64,000 nucleotides of DNA, taken from assembly GCF_011008905.1 (NCBI RefSeq), contig NZ_JAAIVI010000019.1, positions 62,001 to 126,000 on the forward strand. The letters are read 5' to 3'. This stretch comes from Wenzhouxiangella sp. XN201. GTDB taxonomy: Bacteria; Pseudomonadota; Gammaproteobacteria; Xanthomonadales; Wenzhouxiangellaceae. Below the pieces are notes generated by a model. That model ran no database searches, was not told the origin of the DNA, and worked only from the letters and a program-made list of their open reading frames with translations. Below, one piece after another: positions 15,977 through 25,911 of this stretch (its first letter is position 1; every line of letters starts with the position of its first letter). The translations under genes were made by a program, and so were the position numbers.

Positions 15977-18900
15977 TTATGAGCGCAGGCGCCAGATGGC
16001 GGCCAGGCCGAGCAGCATGGTGAGCATCAGCAGACCCCAGAAGTTCACGATCGGAACGTCTTTGACCTCACCGATCTGGACGACGGCGGATGCCGCAGAG
16101 GATTGTCCAAGCGAGGAGTCCACGGTCACCTGGTTGCCCACGGCTCCGGAAGTCGTCCCCGTGACCTCGACCATCACCGTACAGGAAGCGCCCGCCGCGA
16201 CCGAGCCGCCGGTGTAGCTGAACTCGGTGGCTCCCGGCTCGGCCGTCAGCGTTCCCCCGGTGCAGGTGCTCGAGGCATTGGCCGGGTCGGCTACTGCAAG
16301 CCCGAACTGCAAGGTATCGGTGAAGGAGAGGTCGTCCGCCGGCAGCGGATTGGCCGTGTTGTCGATCGTGATCGTCACCATCGTCGAGCCGCCGAACGGG
16401 ATCTCTTCCGGGCTGAAGGCCTTGTCCACCAACGGTGTCCCGGTGACGTCGAGCGTGTCGATGGCCGGTTCGCTTGTGCCGAGCGACGAGGTGACCGTTA
16501 CGGTGTTCTCGAAGGAGCCGGCATCCGGTGCGGTGACGTCGACCTGGACGCTGCAACTCGTGTTGGCCGGGACCGTGCCGCCGCTATAGCCGAAGGAACC
16601 GGCGCCAGCGACGGCCGTGATCGTTCCGTCGGTGCAGGTGGTCGAGGCATTGGCGGGGTCGGCGACAAGGAGTCCGCCCTGCAAGGTATCGGTGAAAGAA
16701 ACGTTGGTCGCCGGCACCGCGTTGGCCGTATTGTCGATCGTGATCGTCACGGTCGTCGAACCGCCGACCGCGATCTCGCCCGGGCTGAAGGCCTTGGTCA
16801 CCAGCGGCGAGTCGGAAACGACCAGCGTGTCGGTCGCCGGCGCGCTCATGCCGAGTGAAGACGTGACCGTGACCGTGTTGTCGAAGGAGCCGGCATCCGG
16901 TGCGCTGACGTCGACCTGGACGGTGCAACTCCCACCGGCCGGGGCCGTGCCGCCGCTATAGTCGAAGGAGCCGGCGCCGGCCACCGCTGTCAGCGTGCCG
17001 CCGGTACAGGTCGTCGCGGCGTTCGGCGTTGGCGCCACTTCAACGCCGGTGGGCAGATTGTCCGTCACCACGACGTCACTGGCGTCGATCGAGTTGGCCG
17101 TGTTGTCGATCGTCACCGTTACCGTGCTTGAATCGCCGCTCGCGATCACGTCAGGCGTGAATCCCTTCGCCACCGTCGGCGGCGGCCGCACGTCCAGGGT
17201 CGCGGACGCGGTGCCACTCAAACCTGACGTCGAAGTCAACTCGCCCGAAGTGTTGACGTAGGTGCCCATCACGTCGGCGGAAACGTCGACCGAGACAGTA
17301 CACAACGCCCCGGCTGCGACGCTCCCACCGGTGTAGGAGACGGTCCCGCTCCCGGCCACAGCGGTGATCGTGCCACCAGTGCAGCTGGTTGCAGTATTCG
17401 GTGCCGCCGCCACCACCATGCCCGCCGGCAGGTTGTCGGTGAAATCGAGACCGGTGGCCGCAACGGCGCTCGCGGTATTGTCGATCGTGAACTCGAGCGT
17501 GCTCGGAATGCCCTCGCCGACTGTCGCCGGCAAGAAGCTCTTGGAGAAGCCCGGTGCAGGCTCGATGACCAGGTCATCGGTCGCCGCCGGCGCGAGCACG
17601 AATCCGGAAGCCGAGAGGTCGCTGGTCGTGTTTGTGTAGCTGCCCGGCGCGGCGCCCGCCGGCACCTGGACCGTCACGTCGAAGCTACAGCTTTCCTCCG
17701 CGGCGAGACTGCCGCCACTGAAGGTCAGGAATGAGGTGCCGCTGATGCTTGACCCCGCACCGCACACGTCGTTCATCGGCAGGCCGACCGCCGCGAGGCC
17801 CGCGAGTGTCGCCGAGAGGTCGTCGGTAAACGACAGGCCGGTGAGCGCATCGGTGCTGAAGTTCTGGATCGTGAAGGTCAGGACGGCGGTGCCGGTAGCC
17901 GTAGTCGGACCGTCAAAGGCCTTGGATAACCCGGCCTGCTCCACCTGAAGATCGTCACTCGCCGGGCTGCCGGTCACGCCGACGCCATCGATCGTGCCGG
18001 TCACCGAACTCGTGATGTTGGTGGCGGTGGTACCGCTGGGCACCGCGGCGGGGACCTGGAGCGTGACACTGAAGGTGCAGAAGCTTGCGGCTGCCACGTT
18101 ACCGCCGCTGAAAGTCAGCAGCGAGGTGCCGCTGAGCGTACCGCCGCACGCGCCGATCGGCGTTCCGACCGCCTGGAGGCCGGAGAGGGCCGCATCGAGG
18201 TCGTCGGTGAAGGCCACGTCGGTGGCGGGCTCGGTCGGATGCGCGTTGTTGATCGTGAACTGGAGCGTCACCGTGCCGCCGGCTGCGGTCGGATCGTCGA
18301 TGAACTCCTTGTCGATCGTGAGCGGATCGACGATCAGCAGGGTGTCGGTTGCGGGCGCCACGACCACTGGCGAGCCGTCGACCGTACCCGATACCTGCGA
18401 GGTGGTATTGGCGAACTCTCCGGCGGAAGCGCCTGCCGGAACATCGAGCACCACCGAGAAGGCGCACGACCCGCCCGGCGGGAGCGTCCCGCCGGTGAAC
18501 ACGAGCGTGGTCGTGCCGGTGAGTTGCGAACCCGCACCGCACGGGTCCGTCACAGCCGCGCCGTTGTAGGCAAGGCCGGCGATGACGGCGTTCAGGTCAT
18601 CGGTAAAACTGATGCCGGTCGCCGAGGAGCTCGGATCGTCATTGCTCAGCACGAACTCGAGCGTCACGGTGCCGCCGGCCACTGCCGGATCGTCCGTGAA
18701 CTGCTTGGCCGCCTGGAGGCCGGCGATCTCGAGATCGTCGGACGCGGCCGCTCCCTCCACCGCGAGCGCCTCGACCGTCGCGGTAACCGTGCTGGTGGTA
18801 TTGGTATAGGAGCCAGGCATCGCACCGGCGGGGACCTGGAGCGTGACGTCGAAGCTGCACGAAGAGTTGGTCGGGAGCGAACCGCCGGTGAAGGCGAGGG

Positions 18901-20782
18901 TCGTGGTCCCGGAAATCTCGGAGCCGGCCCCACAAGCATCGGCGATCGGCGTGTCGATCGCTGACAGGCCGGCCATTACCGCCGACAGGTCATCAGTGAA
19001 AGCGATGTCGGTCGCCGTGCCGGGCGCACCCTCGGCGCGGGTGAGGGTAAAGCGAAGCGTGACTGTGTCACCTGGCGCGACTGAATCTCCCACGAAAGCC
19101 TTTTCCAGCCGCGGCGCCGCAATGATGCGCACGTCGTCGCTCGCCGGCCGGCCGGTCAGTGGTTCCTCGGCCGGATCGAGGCCGGAAACCTCGCTCGTGG
19201 TGTTGGTGTAGATGCCCGCATCGGTGTCGAGCGGAACCTGGAGGGCGAACGAGAAGGTGCAGCTCGCGCCGGCGGCGAGGTCGATCGTGGAGAACTGGAT
19301 CGTCGTCGTGCTCACGGCAGTCGTGCCGGTGCCATTGCAGTAGCCATCGGCGGGCGCGGTGATCGTCGAACCGGGGATGAAGTCGGTGTAGACGTCCTGG
19401 AAAGTGATGTTGGTGATCGGATCCGCCGAAGGATTCTCGAGCAGGAAATCGACCGTCAGCTCGTCGCCGGCGAGCGCGGGATCGGGGGTCACGGTCTTGG
19501 TGAGGATCGGTGCCGGGGCGATCGCCAGGTCATCGATTGCCGGAGAGCCGGCGGTGGGCTCCCCCGCCACATCGCCGGTGACCGTGCTCGTGGTATTCGG
19601 GTAGCTGCCGGGCGCCACGCCCGCGGGCACCTGGAGCGTGACGTCGAAAGTGCACGATTCACCACCGCCGAGCGTGCCGCCGGTGAGGCCGATCGTGCTC
19701 GCGCCGCTTACCTGCGAGCCGGAGCCGCAGACATCGTTCAGCGGCAGATCGGTCGCCGCCAGGCCCGACAGGGTGGCGTCAAGGTCGTCGGTAAAGGCGA
19801 TATCGCTCGCCGGGTCGCGGGTGAAGTTGTAGACCGTGAAGCGCAGCGTGACGGTCTCCCCGGGTGCGGCGGGATCGTTGATGAAGGACTTGACCAGCGT
19901 GAGCGGTTCCACGGTCACGTCGAGCGCGTCGACGGCGAAGCCGCTCGACTCGAGCGAGCCCGCGGGAGTCGAGGTCAGCTCGCCCGTGCGGTTGACCTGG
20001 AGACCCGGCTCGACCGCCGTCACGTCGACCGAGATCGTGCAGGTTGCACCGGACGCAAGCGGCCCGAACGCGCCGTAGGAAATCGTGCTCGATCCCGGAA
20101 CGGCGGTGATCGCCCCGGCGTCAACTGCCGGGCAAGTGCCGCCCGCGTTTGACGGTCCTGCGACGACGAGTCCGGCGGGCAGCGTGTCGTTGAAGCTGAG
20201 ATTGAAGCGGTCCGATGTGCTCGCGCTGTTGTCGAGGGTGAAGGTGAGCGTGACCGAATCTCCGAGCTGGATCGGATCGGCCGCGAAGCTCTTGGTGAAA
20301 CCCGGGAGCTCGGCATCAACTGTCAGGTCAGCGGTCGCCTGGCCGCTGTTGCCGGCGGTGGACGTGAGGTCGCCAGAGGTGTTGGTGTGGGTGGCGAGCG
20401 TCGACGAAGTCACATCGACCGCGATCTGGCAGGCCTCGCCAGGGCCCACGCTGCCGCCGCTCAGTTCGATCGTTCCCCCACCCCCGGGCGCGGTCACGAC
20501 GCCACCGCAGGTGTTGCTTGCGCTGGGCGGCTGGGCGATCGTCACACCGGCGGGCAGGACGTCGGTGAACGCAAGGTCGTCCGCCGGCGCCACCATGTCC
20601 CCGTTGTTGATGGTAAACGTCAGGCGCGAGGTGCTCCCGGCACCGATCGTGGCCGGGGCGAACGCCTTGGAAAATACCGGTTGCGCGTGCACGGGAGCCG
20701 CGGCGAACAAGGCGCCGGCGCTTACCAACAGTAAAAGAGCGGGACGGAGGAAATGGTCGATCGATCGGAGTGTGTGATTCAC
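15977..20782 (-). CDS. Large secreted DUF11-like repeat protein with C-terminal sorting-like segment
   Basis: 1,601 residues. GTG at 20782 opens a signal peptide (FLRPALLLLVSAGALFAAA, VHAQ). Then come 12 tandem Ig-like repeats of about 120-135 residues, each starting with a KxF or KAFxP element and containing a (T/F)TIxN strand, FTDxL, and a C-x-G...C pair. The C-terminus is VPIVNFWGLLMLTMLLGLAAIWRLRS-like: a PxxxxWG motif, a hydrophobic helix and arginines, resembling IPTL-CTERM sorting signals. It is probably a cell-surface or exported structural/adhesive protein. The last three repeats are the most alike (KAFSPxEI). A TTG at 20845 would add 21 residues before the signal and is less likely. 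Confidence 0.85.
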   Translation of the reverse strand: MNHTLRSIDHFLRPALLLLVSAGALFAAAPVHAQPVFSKAFAPATIGAGSTSRLTFTINNGDMVAPADDLAFTDVLPAGVTIAQPPSASNTCGGVVTAPGGGGTIELSGGSVGPGEACQIAVDVTSSTLATHTNTSGDLTSTAGNSGQATADLTVDAELPGFTKSFAADPIQLGDSVTLTFTLDNSASTSDRFNLSFNDTLPAGLVVAGPSNAGGTCPAVDAGAITAVPGSSTISYGAFGPLASGATCTISVDVTAVEPGLQVNRTGELTSTPAGSLESSGFAVDALDVTVEPLTLVKSFINDPAAPGETVTLRFTVYNFTRDPASDIAFTDDLDATLSGLAATDLPLNDVCGSGSQVSGASTIGLTGGTLGGGESCTFDVTLQVPAGVAPGSYPNTTSTVTGDVAGEPTAGSPAIDDLAIAPAPILTKTVTPDPALAGDELTVDFLLENPSADPITNITFQDVYTDFIPGSTITAPADGYCNGTGTTAVSTTTIQFSTIDLAAGASCTFSFALQVPLDTDAGIYTNTTSEVSGLDPAEEPLTGRPASDDVRIIAAPRLEKAFVGDSVAPGDTVTLRFTLTRAEGAPGTATDIAFTDDLSAVMAGLSAIDTPIADACGAGSEISGTTTLAFTGGSLPTNSSCSFDVTLQVPAGAMPGSYTNTTSTVTATVEALAVEGAAASDDLEIAGLQAAKQFTDDPAVAGGTVTLEFVLSNDDPSSSATGISFTDDLNAVIAGLAYNGAAVTDPCGAGSQLTGTTTLVFTGGTLPPGGSCAFSVVLDVPAGASAGEFANTTSQVSGTVDGSPVVVAPATDTLLIVDPLTIDKEFIDDPTAAGGTVTLQFTINNAHPTEPATDVAFTDDLDAALSGLQAVGTPIGACGGTLSGTSLLTFSGGNVAAASFCTFSVTLQVPAAVPSGTTATNITSSVTGTIDGVGVTGSPASDDLQVEQAGLSKAFDGPTTATGTAVLTFTIQNFSTDALTGLSFTDDLSATLAGLAAVGLPMNDVCGAGSSISGTSFLTFSGGSLAAEESCSFDVTVQVPAGAAPGSYTNTTSDLSASGFVLAPAATDDLVIEPAPGFSKSFLPATVGEGIPSTLEFTIDNTASAVAATGLDFTDNLPAGMVVAAAPNTATSCTGGTITAVAGSGTVSYTGGSVAAGALCTVSVDVSADVMGTYVNTSGELTSTSGLSGTASATLDVRPPPTVAKGFTPDVIASGDSSTVTVTIDNTANSIDASDVVVTDNLPTGVEVAPTPNAATTCTGGTLTAVAGAGSFDYSGGTAPAGGSCTVQVDVSAPDAGSFDNTVTVTSSLGMSAPATDTLVVSDSPLVTKAFSPGEIAVGGSTTVTITIDNTANAVPATNVSFTDTLQGGLLVADPANASTTCTDGTITAVAGAGSFGYSGGTVPANTSCSVQVDVTAPDAGSFENTVTVTSSLGTSEPAIDTLDVTGTPLVDKAFSPEEIPFGGSTMVTITIDNTANPLPADDLSFTDTLQFGLAVADPANASSTCTGGTLTAEPGATEFSYTGGSVAAGASCTVMVEVTGTTSGAVGNQVTVDSSLGQSSAASAVVQIGEVKDVPIVNFWGLLMLTMLLGLAAIWRLRS

Positions 20783-20932
20783 GGCTTCAGCCTTGACGTC
20801 AGAAATGGGCCTAAAAAAGGCGGGGAAGGCAGACCCTAGTGACAATAGCAGAAGTCGGGCGGAGTCGCGCCATGTCTAGTTCCCCTTCTGGCGTCACCCA
20901 GGCTTGATATTGCCGCCCGGGATGCCGCGGCT

Positions 20933-22792
20933 TCAGCTATCTTCGAACCGGTCGGCAAAGATCTCGAGTTCCAGCGACTGGAGCTCGTGGACGCCGAGAT
21001 CGAAGGGCCCACCCGGGGCGTCGGGCGGTTGTTTGATCGGGCCATCGACCGCGATACCCCGCGCGTTGTCGAACATGTCCCCGAATGCCGGAGCGGAGGT
21101 GGCCGCGTCGTTGCAGTAATCGACGGCCGGCGAGGACAGGTTCAGGCGCAGATCGCCGGCGCCGGGGTCACGCAAGCCTGGATCGACGTGACTGTAAAAA
21201 CTGGTCGAGTCGAACCCTGAATCGGGCTCGGCCTGATGACCGATGGTGCAATCGGCACGGGCCTCGGCACCACTCGCTCCCGCACTCACCAGGTCGTTAC
21301 CCGGTTCCCACACGATGCCGCCGTCGAAGTCGAGCGTAGCGAACGATCCTTCGAGCCGGAACACGCGGCCGCCGGCATCGGATTCGAGGTTTCCGGCAAT
21401 GGTGCTCCAGCTCATGAAAAGACCCCCGCTGTCGGCGACGTGGAACAGATCGCTCGAGCCCTGGTTCTCGAAGACCGCCGCGCCTTCCATGACTACCTCG
21501 GCAACGGATTGGTAGGCGGCGCTGCCCAGGCCGCCGTCGGAGAAGTTGCCGTGAATCAGAGTCTGGTCAAAGGTGGCCCGGTTGATACGGCCGAATTCCG
21601 GGCCGAACACGGCGATGCCGCCACCGTCGCCGCCGGCGGTATTGCCGAAGACGACGCTGCAGCGCGATGCAGAATCGAACTGCGGCAGACAATCGCCGGG
21701 AAAGCCTGTCACGCCCCCGACACGTCCCATGGTCAGGTCGGCCTCGCGAACCAGGAGGCCGCCGCCATCTGCGTTGGCAGAATTGGTCGTGATCCGGGTG
21801 TTGACCAGCTCGGCGGTGGAGCCGTCGTCGATCAGCGCCAGGCCGCCGCCGTTGTCGGCGCTGTTTCCGAAGACCACGGCCGAGCGCTCATTGCCCGAGG
21901 CCTCCAGAGTCAGCTCGCCGCCGTTGGCGACATGAATGCCGCCGCCGTCTCCGGATTCATTCTCCGACCCGGCGACGTTGAGCCGGATACCATTGTCGAA
22001 TCCGGCCGTGCGGACCGAAAAACCCTTGCAGCCCGACAGCGCCAAACCGCCGCCGTTGAATACCGCCTGGTTGGAAATCACCGCAGTGTTGAACAGCAGC
22101 ACGGGCGGGTTATTGCCACCGGAAGTATTGAAGCAGGCCAGTCCCCCACCGCCGCCGTCGGCGCGGTTGTTGTGGATGATCGATCCCTGGCCGATCGTGA
22201 CCCAGGCCGTAGGGCTGTCGCTGGCCTGGTCGGTCTCAATGCTGATGCCGCCACCGCTGCCCACGCTCTGCGTGTTGTTGCCGGTTACCAGCACATTGCG
22301 GATTTGTATGCGGTGACGGCCGGAATGGCCCTCGACGCGGACGCCACCGCCGGCGAACGGCGCCAGACCGCCGGTGATCTCGAGATTTTCCAACTCGATG
22401 GTGCGAACCGGATCGGTATCGCTGGCGTTGTAGACCAGGTGAAAGACCCGGCCGGTTCCGTCGGCATCGAGTACGGTCTGCGCACCAGCGCTTGGGCTGC
22501 TCGCCGCGCAAGAGTCATACCCGCCGATGATCCGAAAGGTGTCGACGTTGTCGAAGTCGGCTGCATTAATGCTATAGGTGTTGCCGCGATGATCGGCGGC
22601 ACTTCCGGCAACCCGCACATTGATCGTCGAAAGACCGCCGTCGTTGGCAGCGGTTGCATCGATGGCGTCCTGGATATCGTTGAAATCACAGGCTGAATCG
22701 CCGCTGGGTCCGACCCGCCACTCGCCGATCCCGGCAGATGCCACAGTCGCTATCAGGGCCGACACCACGGCCGTAAACACCCGAAATAGCAT
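20933..22792 (-). CDS. Secreted parallel beta-helix (polymorphic outer membrane repeat-like) protein
   Basis: 619 residues. The signal peptide is LFRVFTAVVSALIATVASA. The body is rich in short glycine/asparagine repeats such as NSADNGGGLALIDDG and NTAGGDGGGIAVFG, with the N(T/S)A-GGG pattern of POMP-type right-handed beta helices. The C-terminus is LEIFADRFEDS, close to the xIFxDGFE tail found on many exported proteins of this bacterial group (memory-based). The ATG overlaps the TGA of the TPR gene by one base (TGATG), so translation is coupled. An adhesin or surface role is inference; no enzyme motif was found. Confidence 0.8.
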   Translation of the reverse strand: MLFRVFTAVVSALIATVASAGIGEWRVGPSGDSACDFNDIQDAIDATAANDGGLSTINVRVAGSAADHRGNTYSINAADFDNVDTFRIIGGYDSCAASSPSAGAQTVLDADGTGRVFHLVYNASDTDPVRTIELENLEITGGLAPFAGGGVRVEGHSGRHRIQIRNVLVTGNNTQSVGSGGGISIETDQASDSPTAWVTIGQGSIIHNNRADGGGGGLACFNTSGGNNPPVLLFNTAVISNQAVFNGGGLALSGCKGFSVRTAGFDNGIRLNVAGSENESGDGGGIHVANGGELTLEASGNERSAVVFGNSADNGGGLALIDDGSTAELVNTRITTNSANADGGGLLVREADLTMGRVGGVTGFPGDCLPQFDSASRCSVVFGNTAGGDGGGIAVFGPEFGRINRATFDQTLIHGNFSDGGLGSAAYQSVAEVVMEGAAVFENQGSSDLFHVADSGGLFMSWSTIAGNLESDAGGRVFRLEGSFATLDFDGGIVWEPGNDLVSAGASGAEARADCTIGHQAEPDSGFDSTSFYSHVDPGLRDPGAGDLRLNLSSPAVDYCNDAATSAPAFGDMFDNARGIAVDGPIKQPPDAPGGPFDLGVHELQSLELEIFADRFEDS

Positions 22793-24417
22793 CAATCACC
22801 CCAGCGCTCGCTGTCGGGCGCGCTCGACGCGAGTCGTTCTCGCCACCGGCGCGCTTGCTCTTCGTCACCGGCATGGTCCGCCGCACGGAGCGCGCCGCGC
22901 AGCGTGTTGTGGCGTCCCGGCCAGACTGCGTCGGACTGCTCGTAGGCTGCCAGCGCCTCCTCGTATCGCTCCAGGGCAGTCAGCAGGTCGCCCAGGGCCT
23001 CGCCGGGCGGATAGAGCGCCCCCGGCGTGACCGGGTGCTTTTCGACCGAGGCCTCCAGCTCGACGGCCCGACGCATCGACTCGACGGCACGCTCGGCGTC
23101 GCCCTCGGCGAATGCGATCCAGCCGTCCAGGATCCGGCGATCGGTTTCGATGTAGACGGCGAAACGCTGGTCGGCGGCGGACTCGGCCTGCCTGGCCAGC
23201 TCGGCCATCCGGCTTTCGGCTTCGCGCGCTCCTTTCAGGTCGTCACTGTGGACCGCACCCAAACCCCGGGCGAACCAGCTGATGCCCTCGGGCCAGGGAA
23301 ACTCGTCCCAGGCAATGTAGTCGGGCGTACGCGGCTCGACGGCCGCTGCCGTTTGCCAATCGCGCCGCTCCACGGCCAAGCGGGCAGGAACGGCCGCCAG
23401 ATGAAAAGCGCCCGGGAAGCTGCCCTGGTGCGGGTGCCTCTTCCACGCGGCGTCGCGGACCTGCTCCGCCCGTGAATCCTGGCCGCGCTGCAGATGGCCG
23501 TAGACCAAGTAGTCGATGGCATGAATGTAGTGGAAGGACAGCGCGCCGCCAACCCTGTGGCCGGCCGCTGCTGCGGCCGATCGCTCGTTCCAGTCGATCA
23601 CCGCCGGCCAGTCGCCCAGGCGCACGTAGATGTGCGACGGCATGTGCAAGGCATGCGGGACTTCCGGCGCGATCTCGCCATATGAGGCGACGATGTCAGG
23701 CGCGTTTTCGGCCCGTCCATCGGCGTCGGTGGCATGAATGGTGTAGTGGACCGCGCCGGGGTGGGTCGGCTCCTTCTTCCAGACTTCGGCCAGCACCGAT
23801 TCCGCCTCGTCATGCAGCGCGCCGGCATTCTCGGCTCGTTGCGCTTCGGTCAACAACGACAGTGCGTACAGCGCTGCGATGTCGAGGTCCTCAGGATGAG
23901 CGCGGAAGGCTTCGGCGATACCCTCGATCCAGCCCGGAAGTCGGTTCCAGAGCCGGTCGGTTTCCGGCCCGAAGAACGCGGCGGTGGCCTCGATCAGGCG
24001 CTGTTCGCGCTCACTGTCAACGGTCTCAGCGGCACGCTCGATGGCCTTTCGCCCCCGCTCGATAGCCTCAGTCGAGGGCGTGGTGCCCCACAAGGGCTGA
24101 AACAGCGTGGTGGCAATGCCCCAGTGCGCCATGGCGCAATCCGGGTCGGTGGCCGCAATCGCCTCGAACTCGCCGCGCGCCTGTTGGTACATCATGTGGT
24201 GCATCAGGGCCAGGGCGTGATCGAAATCGGCCCGCACTGCTTCGTCGCAATCTGCCCTGAAATCGACCGTGCCGATATCGGCTTCGGCGGCGACCGGCGC
24301 TTCGTCGTGCATGTCGTGCTGGGCCAGAGCCGACGGCACCGCCAGCACGAGCGCCAGGGTGATCAAGAGCCCACGACCACTGCAAGGTTTAGTCCGTTGT
24401 AGGCGAAGTTCTGACAT
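22792..24417 (-). CDS. Exported tetratricopeptide-repeat protein
   Basis: 541 residues. ATG at 24417 follows AAGGAG with 7-base spacing and opens a signal peptide (GLLITLALVLAVPSALAQ). Histidine-rich HDMHDE follows the cleavage site. The body has helical TPR-type pairs (FDHALALMHHMMYQQARGEF with DPDCAMAHWG; ALERYEEALAAYEQSD with GRHNTL) plus the conserved segments HMPSHIYVRLGDW and HYIHAIDYLVYGHLQ, seen in a family of secreted TPR proteins of unknown role. The histidines could bind metal. It is the first gene of a two-gene unit with the beta-helix protein. Confidence 0.78.
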   Translation of the reverse strand: MSELRLQRTKPCSGRGLLITLALVLAVPSALAQHDMHDEAPVAAEADIGTVDFRADCDEAVRADFDHALALMHHMMYQQARGEFEAIAATDPDCAMAHWGIATTLFQPLWGTTPSTEAIERGRKAIERAAETVDSEREQRLIEATAAFFGPETDRLWNRLPGWIEGIAEAFRAHPEDLDIAALYALSLLTEAQRAENAGALHDEAESVLAEVWKKEPTHPGAVHYTIHATDADGRAENAPDIVASYGEIAPEVPHALHMPSHIYVRLGDWPAVIDWNERSAAAAAGHRVGGALSFHYIHAIDYLVYGHLQRGQDSRAEQVRDAAWKRHPHQGSFPGAFHLAAVPARLAVERRDWQTAAAVEPRTPDYIAWDEFPWPEGISWFARGLGAVHSDDLKGAREAESRMAELARQAESAADQRFAVYIETDRRILDGWIAFAEGDAERAVESMRRAVELEASVEKHPVTPGALYPPGEALGDLLTALERYEEALAAYEQSDAVWPGRHNTLRGALRAADHAGDEEQARRWRERLASSAPDSERWGD

Positions 24418-24519
24418 AACGCATCTCCTTATAGATCCGATTGCGGCGAACAACGCGCCGGCTGATGCAAGAGCGATCAAGCCAATGCGGTGCCCGGACA
24501 CGAGCGCTTACCCCTCGAG

Positions 24520-25344
24520 CTAACCGTGACTGCCGACACCTGCCTGCTCCCGGCCGGGTTGTTCGCGCCAGGCTTTTCCCGGAACCGGAACGAGCTGCGG
24601 CACCTTTTCTTTATAGCGCCGATAGACCTCGCCGTGGTAGCGCTCCAGGTCACGCTCTTCGAGGCGAACGCCGATCAGAATGTAGACGCTCATGCCGGCG
24701 GCGAAGGTCAAGTGGCTGAGCGTCATGTACGGGGTGGCCCAGAACGCCAGCAGGAACCCGAAGTACAGGGGGTGTCGGACAATGCGATAGAACAACGGCG
24801 TGACAAAGCGCGGCGGCTGAGCCTCCCGGCCGCGGAACTGGCTCCAGACCTGCTTGAGCCCGAACAGATCGAGGTGATCGATCAGATTGGTAGCGATGAA
24901 GGTGATACCAAAGCCCACCGCGAATACCGTCCACAGCACCGTCTGGAGGGCGCCGGATTCCACCGACCAGATCACCGGCCCGCTCGGACGCCACTGCCAG
25001 AACAGCACGATCAGCACCAGGCTGGAAATCAACACGTAGACGCTACGTTCGGCCGAGCGCGGCAGGCTGCGCTTGAGCCAGGCCTTGAAACCGGAGCGCG
25101 CCATGATGCTGTGCTGGACGCCGAACAGGGCGATCAGCGCCAGGTTGATGGCCATCGCCAGGCCAGCCGAACCGGTCTCGCGGCCAAAGCTCACCGACTG
25201 TGGCACGAGCCAGGTCAGCGCCGGCAGAGTTTCGGCCAGTGCGGTGGTCTGGAGATTGCCGACAAAGGCGATCAAGTAGAGGAACGTTGGCAGGAAAACG
25301 AAATACGCGACGATCCCGAACAGCAGAATCAGGAATCTTTGCAT
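24520..25344 (-). CDS. mddA: MddA-type methanethiol S-methyltransferase
   Basis: 274 residues, a multispan membrane methyltransferase related to isoprenylcysteine carboxyl methyltransferases and NnrU. Family-specific motifs are visible: FGVQHSIMARSGFKAW, YVLISSLVLIVLFWQWRP, LDLFGLKQVW, VRHPLYFGFLLAFWATP and GVRLEERDL. MddA methylates methanethiol with S-adenosylmethionine to give dimethyl sulfide. GGGAG lies 9 bases before the ATG. It is downstream of the GFA gene on the same strand, with no visible functional tie. A methanethiol source gene is not obvious in the window. Confidence 0.85.
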   Translation of the reverse strand: MQRFLILLFGIVAYFVFLPTFLYLIAFVGNLQTTALAETLPALTWLVPQSVSFGRETGSAGLAMAINLALIALFGVQHSIMARSGFKAWLKRSLPRSAERSVYVLISSLVLIVLFWQWRPSGPVIWSVESGALQTVLWTVFAVGFGITFIATNLIDHLDLFGLKQVWSQFRGREAQPPRFVTPLFYRIVRHPLYFGFLLAFWATPYMTLSHLTFAAGMSVYILIGVRLEERDLERYHGEVYRRYKEKVPQLVPVPGKAWREQPGREQAGVGSHG

Positions 25345-25417
25345 GACTGTTCACTCCCTGGGTGGTGGGGTCCATCCAGAGAAACGGCCTGCCGCAAGAC
25401 GACCCGCCAGTTTTTTG

Positions 25418-25852
25418 CTACTCGGCCATCAGTTCGCCCGAGCCGCCCAGTTCGCTCGGCACATCACGCTGCTTGGGCAGGCCGTCTTTGATTCTCAACA
25501 CCGACTCCTGGTAATGCACGTGTACGCCGGGTTGAAAATCCAGGTCCGGCAACAGGGCGGCATAGACATCAACGAGGCCCATTTCCGGATGGCGAGTGAG
25601 TACGTGGCCGCCGCACTTCCGGCACCACTGCCGGATGCTGCCAGGCGTCTTGCTGTACTCGGCCAGCTGGTCTTCGCCCTTCACCACCTCGACCGCCTCG
25701 GGCGGCCACAGGGTAAAAGCATTGACTGGCCCGGCCGACCAGTGGCGACAGGACTCGCAGTGGCAGTAACCCATGGCCGCCGGTTCGCCGCGCACGGCCA
25801 CTTCGACGGCGCCGCAGATGCAGCGGCCGTGGTGTTCAGGTTGTGTATTCAT
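25418..25852 (-). CDS. GFA (CENP-V) family zinc protein
   Basis: 144 residues. Cysteine pairs in RCICGAVEV, YCHCESCRHWS and WCRKCGGHV are the zinc ligands of the glutathione-dependent formaldehyde-activating (GFA) fold. Members bind zinc; most, including this one, have no proven substrate. GGAGGAG lies 5 bases before the ATG. Confidence 0.85.
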   Translation of the reverse strand: MNTQPEHHGRCICGAVEVAVRGEPAAMGYCHCESCRHWSAGPVNAFTLWPPEAVEVVKGEDQLAEYSKTPGSIRQWCRKCGGHVLTRHPEMGLVDVYAALLPDLDFQPGVHVHYQESVLRIKDGLPKQRDVPSELGGSGELMAE

Positions 25853-25911
25853 GACGACTCCTCCCCGGGCGCCTGGCCCGGGCGCATGCAGATCCCCCTC
25901 TTCAACGCAAT

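Noticed and set aside
15977-20782. A CRISPR array or DNA satellite, suggested by regular repetition
   Set aside because: The period of ~360-400 bases follows protein domains in one frame, and the DNA copies diverge.
21236-22696. A 486-codon plus-strand frame opposite the beta-helix gene
   Set aside because: It arises from the periodic GGC/GCC codons of the real gene; no signal peptide or domain.
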